Assembly (NCBI GenBank): GCA_002426795.1
Contig: DINQ01000010.1
Location: forward strand, 1 to 64,000
Direction of reading: 5' to 3'
From: Bacteroidales bacterium UBA5536
GTDB taxonomy: Bacteria > Bacteroidota > Bacteroidia > Bacteroidales > F082
DNA length: 64,000 nt
Below, one piece after another: positions 59,773-64,000 of this stretch. Each line of letters begins with the position of its first letter. Positions within the stretch are counted from its first letter, which is position 1. The translations under genes were made by a program, and so were the position numbers. A model generated the notes under the pieces. That model was not told where the DNA came from, did not search any database, and worked only from the letters and a program-made list of their open reading frames with translations.

Positions 59773-61889
59773 GAGACGAAAAAAAAGACATCCTCTGGCG
59801 TGTTTACCTGATGTATGCTGCCATGCTGATTTTTGGCATCGCCATCGTGGTAAGGGTTGCCTACATTCAGTTCAAACTGGGTGATCAATTGCTCGAACAA
59901 GCTGAAGAGCAGGAATTGAAAATGTTCAGCGTAGAAGCTCTACGTGGGAATATTCTGGCCGATGATGGTTCTTTGCTCGCCACTTCGATCCCTGTTTTTG
60001 AGGTGCGTATGGATGTGGCTTCTCCTCTCATTGATGAACCTTTGTTTAACAGCAAAGTTGATTCGCTTGCGCTCATGCTGTCGCAACTGTTTAAAAACAA
60101 ATCGAAAGCTGCTTATCTCAACGAACTGAAAAGAGCCCGAGCGCAAGGGAACAGGTATTTGCTGCTCCGCAACAAAGTAACATATCACGATTTGAAAGAA
60201 TTGCGGAAATTTCCCATCCTGAATCGTGGAAAATACAAGGGCGGATTAATCCTCATCCCGCACGACAGAAGAGAAAGGCCTTTTCAGGAATTGGCCAGCA
60301 GAACCATTGGATACGAAAACGAAAAAGAAAAGCTGTTTGTGGGCATCGAAGGCGCCTATCACGATCAGCTGAAGGGCGTTGATGGAAAACAACTCAAGCG
60401 AAGAATCAACAATGGCGACTGGAAACCGCTATTCGACGGCAACGAAATAGAGCCCCAAAACGGGAAAGACATTTTAACCACCATCGACATCAACATCCAG
60501 GATGTGGCTGAAAGTGCGCTGCGTCGAAATCTTGCCGAAAATGGCGCTGATCAGGGTTGTGCTATTCTGATGGAAGTGGCTACGGGCGAAATCAAAGCCA
60601 TTGCCAACCTGAGTTGGAACAAGAAAACCGGTCAGTACGATGAGATGTACAATTATGCCATTGCCGAAAGTGTTGAGCCTGGTTCGACCTTCAAACTGGC
60701 TTCGATGATGGCTTTGCTCGAAGACAAGAAGATCAGGCTTTCTGATACGATTAGCATTGGTAATGGCCAGATGAAATATTACAGCCGAACCATGCGCGAT
60801 GTGTATCCGATCCGCGATGGCCGTATTACTGCACGTGAGGCTTTCGAGAAATCATCGAATGTGGCAGTGAGCAAGATGGTGTACAACGCCTATAAGGAAA
60901 AGCCTGAAAAATATATTCAGCACCTGTATGATATGTCGCTCAATAAGGCACTTGACATCGAGATACCTGGCGAAGGCAAACCTTTTATCAAGCATCCGAG
61001 CAACAAACAGATTTGGTACGGCACCTCACTACCGTGGATGTCGATTGGTTATGAGCTTTCAATTACCCCCCTGCAAATGCTCACTTTTTACAATGCAGTG
61101 GCCAACAATGGGAAAATGGTGAAACCAAAGTTCGTGAAGGCAATCAGACAAGGCGATATGAACATTAAAACTTTTGATACGAAGGTAATCAATAGCTCGA
61201 TTGCTTCACAATCTACCATCGACTCGGTCAGAAGCCTGATGGAAGGTGTTGTGCAACATGGCACAGCCAAATTTCTCAGTAAAAGCCCCTTTCAAATTGC
61301 CGGAAAAACAGGAACAGCACAAATTGCAAGCGGCAATCAAGGTTACAATAAAACCAATTACAATGCATCTTTCGTGGGCTATTTTCCTGCAAAAAATCCA
61401 AAGTTCAGCTGTATTGTTGTTGTGAACAACCCTTCTTCCGGCAAGATTTACGGAGGCGCGGTTGCTGCTCCGGTTTTCAAAGAAATTGCTGACAAGGTGT
61501 ATGCCACGCGACTTGATATTCATGATGAGACGGGAAAGCAAAACGATGTAGAAAAGAAATTGGCTGCAGTTGAAAGACCTGCATATTACGAAGATCTGGC
61601 GGCTTTGTACAATTCGCTGGGGATTCCGTTTGAAAATGATTCGGAAGGATCAGACTGGGTGAAACCTGTTTTCGATTCTACAAAATTGATGGTTAAACAG
61701 TTGGCCATCAATACCAATAGTGTTCCCGATGTAAAAGGTATGAGTGCAAAAGATGCCATTTTCATTCTGGAAAACATGGGGCTCAAAACCGTCATCAGTG
61801 GAAGAGGACAGGTTGCTTGGCAATCGGCCGTACCCGGCGCAAGCTTTGTAAAAGGACAAACAATCGAATTAAAACTAGCGAATTTGTGA
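59769..61889 (+). CDS. ftsI: Penicillin-binding protein FtsI/PBP3 with PASTA domain
   Basis: A 706-residue transpeptidase for septal peptidoglycan. It has one N-terminal membrane helix (about 12-35) and a dimerisation domain, and then the penicillin-binding core: S306-T-F-K309, S362-S-N364 and K513-T-G515. The last 65 residues form a PASTA domain (VPDVKGMSAKDAIF), which is unusual for proteobacterial FtsI but usual in Bacteroidota. The stop overlaps the murE start (TGATG). Confidence 0.95.
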   Translation: MRDEKKDILWRVYLMYAAMLIFGIAIVVRVAYIQFKLGDQLLEQAEEQELKMFSVEALRGNILADDGSLLATSIPVFEVRMDVASPLIDEPLFNSKVDSLALMLSQLFKNKSKAAYLNELKRARAQGNRYLLLRNKVTYHDLKELRKFPILNRGKYKGGLILIPHDRRERPFQELASRTIGYENEKEKLFVGIEGAYHDQLKGVDGKQLKRRINNGDWKPLFDGNEIEPQNGKDILTTIDINIQDVAESALRRNLAENGADQGCAILMEVATGEIKAIANLSWNKKTGQYDEMYNYAIAESVEPGSTFKLASMMALLEDKKIRLSDTISIGNGQMKYYSRTMRDVYPIRDGRITAREAFEKSSNVAVSKMVYNAYKEKPEKYIQHLYDMSLNKALDIEIPGEGKPFIKHPSNKQIWYGTSLPWMSIGYELSITPLQMLTFYNAVANNGKMVKPKFVKAIRQGDMNIKTFDTKVINSSIASQSTIDSVRSLMEGVVQHGTAKFLSKSPFQIAGKTGTAQIASGNQGYNKTNYNASFVGYFPAKNPKFSCIVVVNNPSSGKIYGGAVAAPVFKEIADKVYATRLDIHDETGKQNDVEKKLAAVERPAYYEDLAALYNSLGIPFENDSEGSDWVKPVFDSTKLMVKQLAINTNSVPDVKGMSAKDAIFILENMGLKTVISGRGQVAWQSAVPGASFVKGQTIELKLANL

Positions 61890-63355
61890 TGCAAAAGCGT
61901 TTGTCAGACATATTATATAAATGCCCCATGCGCGAGCTGATCGGAAACGCAGATCAGTTGGTGGATGCCATTGCATTTGACTCGAGAAAATGCAAACCAG
62001 GCACGGTGTTTTTTGCCATCAAAGGCACACAGGCTGATGGGCACCAACATATTGAATCAGCCATTAAAAATGGTGCTTCGGTGGTTATTTGTGAAAACAT
62101 GCCCAATGAAAGGCATCCACAAACCACCTACGTCAAAGTGGAAAGCTCAAGTTTTAGCCTTGGAATGGCGGCTTCAAACTTTTTCGATAACCCATCTGCT
62201 TCACTCAAACTCGTAGGTGTAACCGGCACCAATGGAAAGACAACTATTGCAACGCTGCTATATCGTTTGTTCACTTCGCTTGGTTTTGCCTGCGGGCTGA
62301 TTTCTACGATCGAAAACCTGATTGAAGGTCAGGCGATTGCTGCCACACATACTACACCAGATCCTGTTCAGTTAAATGCTTTGCTAGCCAAAATGGTTGA
62401 GCACGGATGCACTTACGCCTTTATGGAAGTGAGTTCGCATGCCATCGATCAAATGCGGATTATTGGTTTACAATTTACAGGAGGTATTTTTACCAACCTT
62501 ACGCATGACCATCTCGATTACCATAAAACTTTTGCCAATTACCGCAATGCCAAGAAAATGTTCTTTGATCTGCTGCCTGCAGATGCTTTTGCGCTGACAA
62601 ACCTGGATGATAAAAACGGCATGTATATGCTACAGAATACCAGGGCAAAAAAAATGACGTATGCTTTGCAGGCCGATGCGGATTACAAATCGAAAATCCT
62701 GGAAAGCAGATTTGATGGACTTGATTTACTCATTGATGGCAAGGAAGTTTACACCCAACTCGTAGGACGTTTCAACGCGAGCAATCTGCTGGCCATCTAT
62801 GCTGCCACAAGACTTTTAGGTGTCGGGCAGGAAGAGACTTTGGCAGCACTTTCGATGTTGCAAAGTGCGGAGGGCCGCTTTCAGATTGTACGCTCACAAA
62901 ACAATATAACCGGTATTGTGGACTATGCCCATACGCCTGATGCACTCGAGAATGTACTTTCAACCATCAACGATATTCGGACACACAACGAACTATTGAT
63001 AACAGTTGCTGGTGCAGGTGGCGACCGCGACCGCACGAAACGGCCCGAAATGGCAGCTGTGGCAGCTGAAAAAAGCGACAGATTAATTCTCACTTCCGAT
63101 AACCCGCGTAGCGAAGATCCACAATCAATCATCGAAGAAATGCGTGCCGGCGTACAACCACAATTTTACCGTAAAGTGCTTGCAATCACCGATCGCAGAG
63201 AAGCCATCCGTACTGCAGTTGCTCTGGCCAATCCGGGCGACATCATTCTCGTTGCGGGCAAAGGACATGAAAAATACCAGGAGATTCGGGGGGTCAGGCA
63301 ACATTTTGACGACGTGGAGGAATTGCAGGATGCACTTAAAAAAGGGGAGGAATAG
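61889..63355 (+). CDS. murE: UDP-MurNAc-tripeptide ligase
   Basis: A 488-residue Mur ligase. The ATG at 61889 is chosen because upstream extension would run inside ftsI. ATP binding is at VTGTNGKTT (K117). The central domain has SSHAIDQMRI and LTHDHLDYH. The amino-acid-specificity motif DNPR (404-407) points to meso-diaminopimelate. It adds the third residue of the peptidoglycan stem peptide. It is separated from mraY by 2 bases. Confidence 0.95.
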   Translation: MQKRLSDILYKCPMRELIGNADQLVDAIAFDSRKCKPGTVFFAIKGTQADGHQHIESAIKNGASVVICENMPNERHPQTTYVKVESSSFSLGMAASNFFDNPSASLKLVGVTGTNGKTTIATLLYRLFTSLGFACGLISTIENLIEGQAIAATHTTPDPVQLNALLAKMVEHGCTYAFMEVSSHAIDQMRIIGLQFTGGIFTNLTHDHLDYHKTFANYRNAKKMFFDLLPADAFALTNLDDKNGMYMLQNTRAKKMTYALQADADYKSKILESRFDGLDLLIDGKEVYTQLVGRFNASNLLAIYAATRLLGVGQEETLAALSMLQSAEGRFQIVRSQNNITGIVDYAHTPDALENVLSTINDIRTHNELLITVAGAGGDRDRTKRPEMAAVAAEKSDRLILTSDNPRSEDPQSIIEEMRAGVQPQFYRKVLAITDRREAIRTAVALANPGDIILVAGKGHEKYQEIRGVRQHFDDVEELQDALKKGEE

Positions 63356-63357
63356 CC

Positions 63358-64000
63358 ATGTTATATTACCTGTTTCATTATCTGGAAAGCAATTATAATA
63401 TCCCCGGCACAGGGGTGTTTCAGTATATCTCGTTCAGAGCAGCGGCAGCCATTATCACTTCGCTGTTTATCACATTGTTTATTGGTAAACGCTGGATCCA
63501 TTACCTCAACAAAAAGCAGGTTGGCGAAACGGTGCGTGACCTTGGCCTCGAGGGACAACTGGAAAAACAAGGCACACCTACAATGGGTGGTTTGATTATT
63601 CTGGCCGCAATTGTCATCCCAACGCTCTTGTTCACAAAGCTAGCTAACTCATATATCTTGCTCATGCTTTTTACCACCATCTGGTTGGGTGGCCTTGGTT
63701 TTATTGATGATTATATCAAGGTTTTCAAAAAAGACAAAAGTGGGCTGGCACCCAAAATAAAAATCATCGGACAGGTGATACTGGGTTTGGTTGTAAGCAC
63801 GGTTATGTATTTCGATTCGTCAGTTGTGATGCGCGAAAAGCCGGCTGCTGCTGTTAACGTGAGTCAAATTGCTGCCGAACTTCCTGTTACCGGTCCTGCC
63901 ACCCGATATGCGTTGGAAGAGAAGCGTTCCACAAAAACGACTATTCCGTTCATTAAAAACAATGAATTTGATTATGCCGTTTTGATCAAATGGATTGGCA
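63358..64000 (+). CDS. mraY: Phospho-MurNAc-pentapeptide transferase, partial
   Basis: The first 214 codons of MraY; the window ends before the stop. The ATG at 63358 begins MLYYLFHYLE. Seen are membrane helices at about 22-43, 77-95 and 97-113, the conserved QGTPTMGGLII, and the catalytic/Mg-binding GFIDDYIKVFKKDKSGL. A long hydrophilic insert after the fourth helix (about 155-200) is typical of Bacteroidota MraY. The enzyme makes lipid I at the inner membrane. Confidence 0.95.
   Translation, partial: MLYYLFHYLESNYNIPGTGVFQYISFRAAAAIITSLFITLFIGKRWIHYLNKKQVGETVRDLGLEGQLEKQGTPTMGGLIILAAIVIPTLLFTKLANSYILLMLFTTIWLGGLGFIDDYIKVFKKDKSGLAPKIKIIGQVILGLVVSTVMYFDSSVVMREKPAAAVNVSQIAAELPVTGPATRYALEEKRSTKTTIPFIKNNEFDYAVLIKWIG

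Noticed and set aside
61817..63355. Longer murE starting at 61817
   Set aside because: The extra 24 residues lie inside ftsI in another frame and are unlike MurE; the ATG at 61889 forms the normal TGATG junction.

Overview
The window comes from a member of the Bacteroidota, most likely an environmental or anaerobic Bacteroidales-type lineage. Supporting signs are the paired SusC/SusD systems, several proteins with C-terminal type IX secretion (T9SS) sorting domains, the TAnnTTTG promoter element before many genes, the many short lipoproteins, the GlsA/GlsB lipid genes, and a Tgt that lacks its zinc cysteines. I saw no rRNA, tRNA, CRISPR array or complete insertion sequence.

Region 1 (1 to about 8,700) is visibly more AT-rich than the rest and looks accessory. 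It holds a DUF3857/transglutaminase-like protein with a MORN-repeat partner, a beta-lactamase-family lipoprotein, an AraC regulator, and a three-gene set (SnoaL-like, small membrane protein, tandem ABM-like protein). Long non-coding stretches carry inverted repeats, including one with attC-like architecture between the beta-lactamase-like and AraC genes.

Region 2 (8,900-13,900) has an M48 lipoprotein protease, a two-component system (OmpR-type regulator plus kinase) divergent from a tiny Lys/Cys-rich exported protein, an OsmC protein, a hotdog thioesterase and a lipoprotein. Four helically phased TTAACA repeats lie between the divergent promoters of the two-component system and the small protein.

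Region 3 (13,900-38,600) is dominated by a starch or alpha-glucan utilisation locus. It has two susC-susD-susE/F operons, a GH13 lipoprotein between them, a T9SS-exported GH13 enzyme to the left, and a LacI-family regulator to the right. Two CAAnCGnTTG palindromes lie in its divergent promoter regions. One SusD carries two extra SusE/F-type modules inside the protein. A C10 cysteine protease with a small lipoprotein, a beta-CASP nuclease-like protein and another lipoprotein are interleaved on the left.

Region 4 (38,600-57,700) is housekeeping: an alkyltransferase-like protein, trmB, an HU/SPOR protein, kdsB, a deoxynucleoside kinase, a GH3-family protein, lptG-like, tgt, a glycosyltransferase, an ECF sigma factor, hutU, two T9SS cargo proteins, an acyl-CoA carboxyltransferase with its biotin carrier, and an operon glsA-glsB-engB. 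The carboxyltransferase gene has a long, apparently structured 5' leader.

Region 5 (57,700-64,000) is the start of the division and cell-wall (dcw) cluster: mraZ, rsmH, ftsL, ftsI, murE and a truncated mraY, with tightly packed genes and four 10-bp-phased MraZ-type boxes upstream of mraZ.
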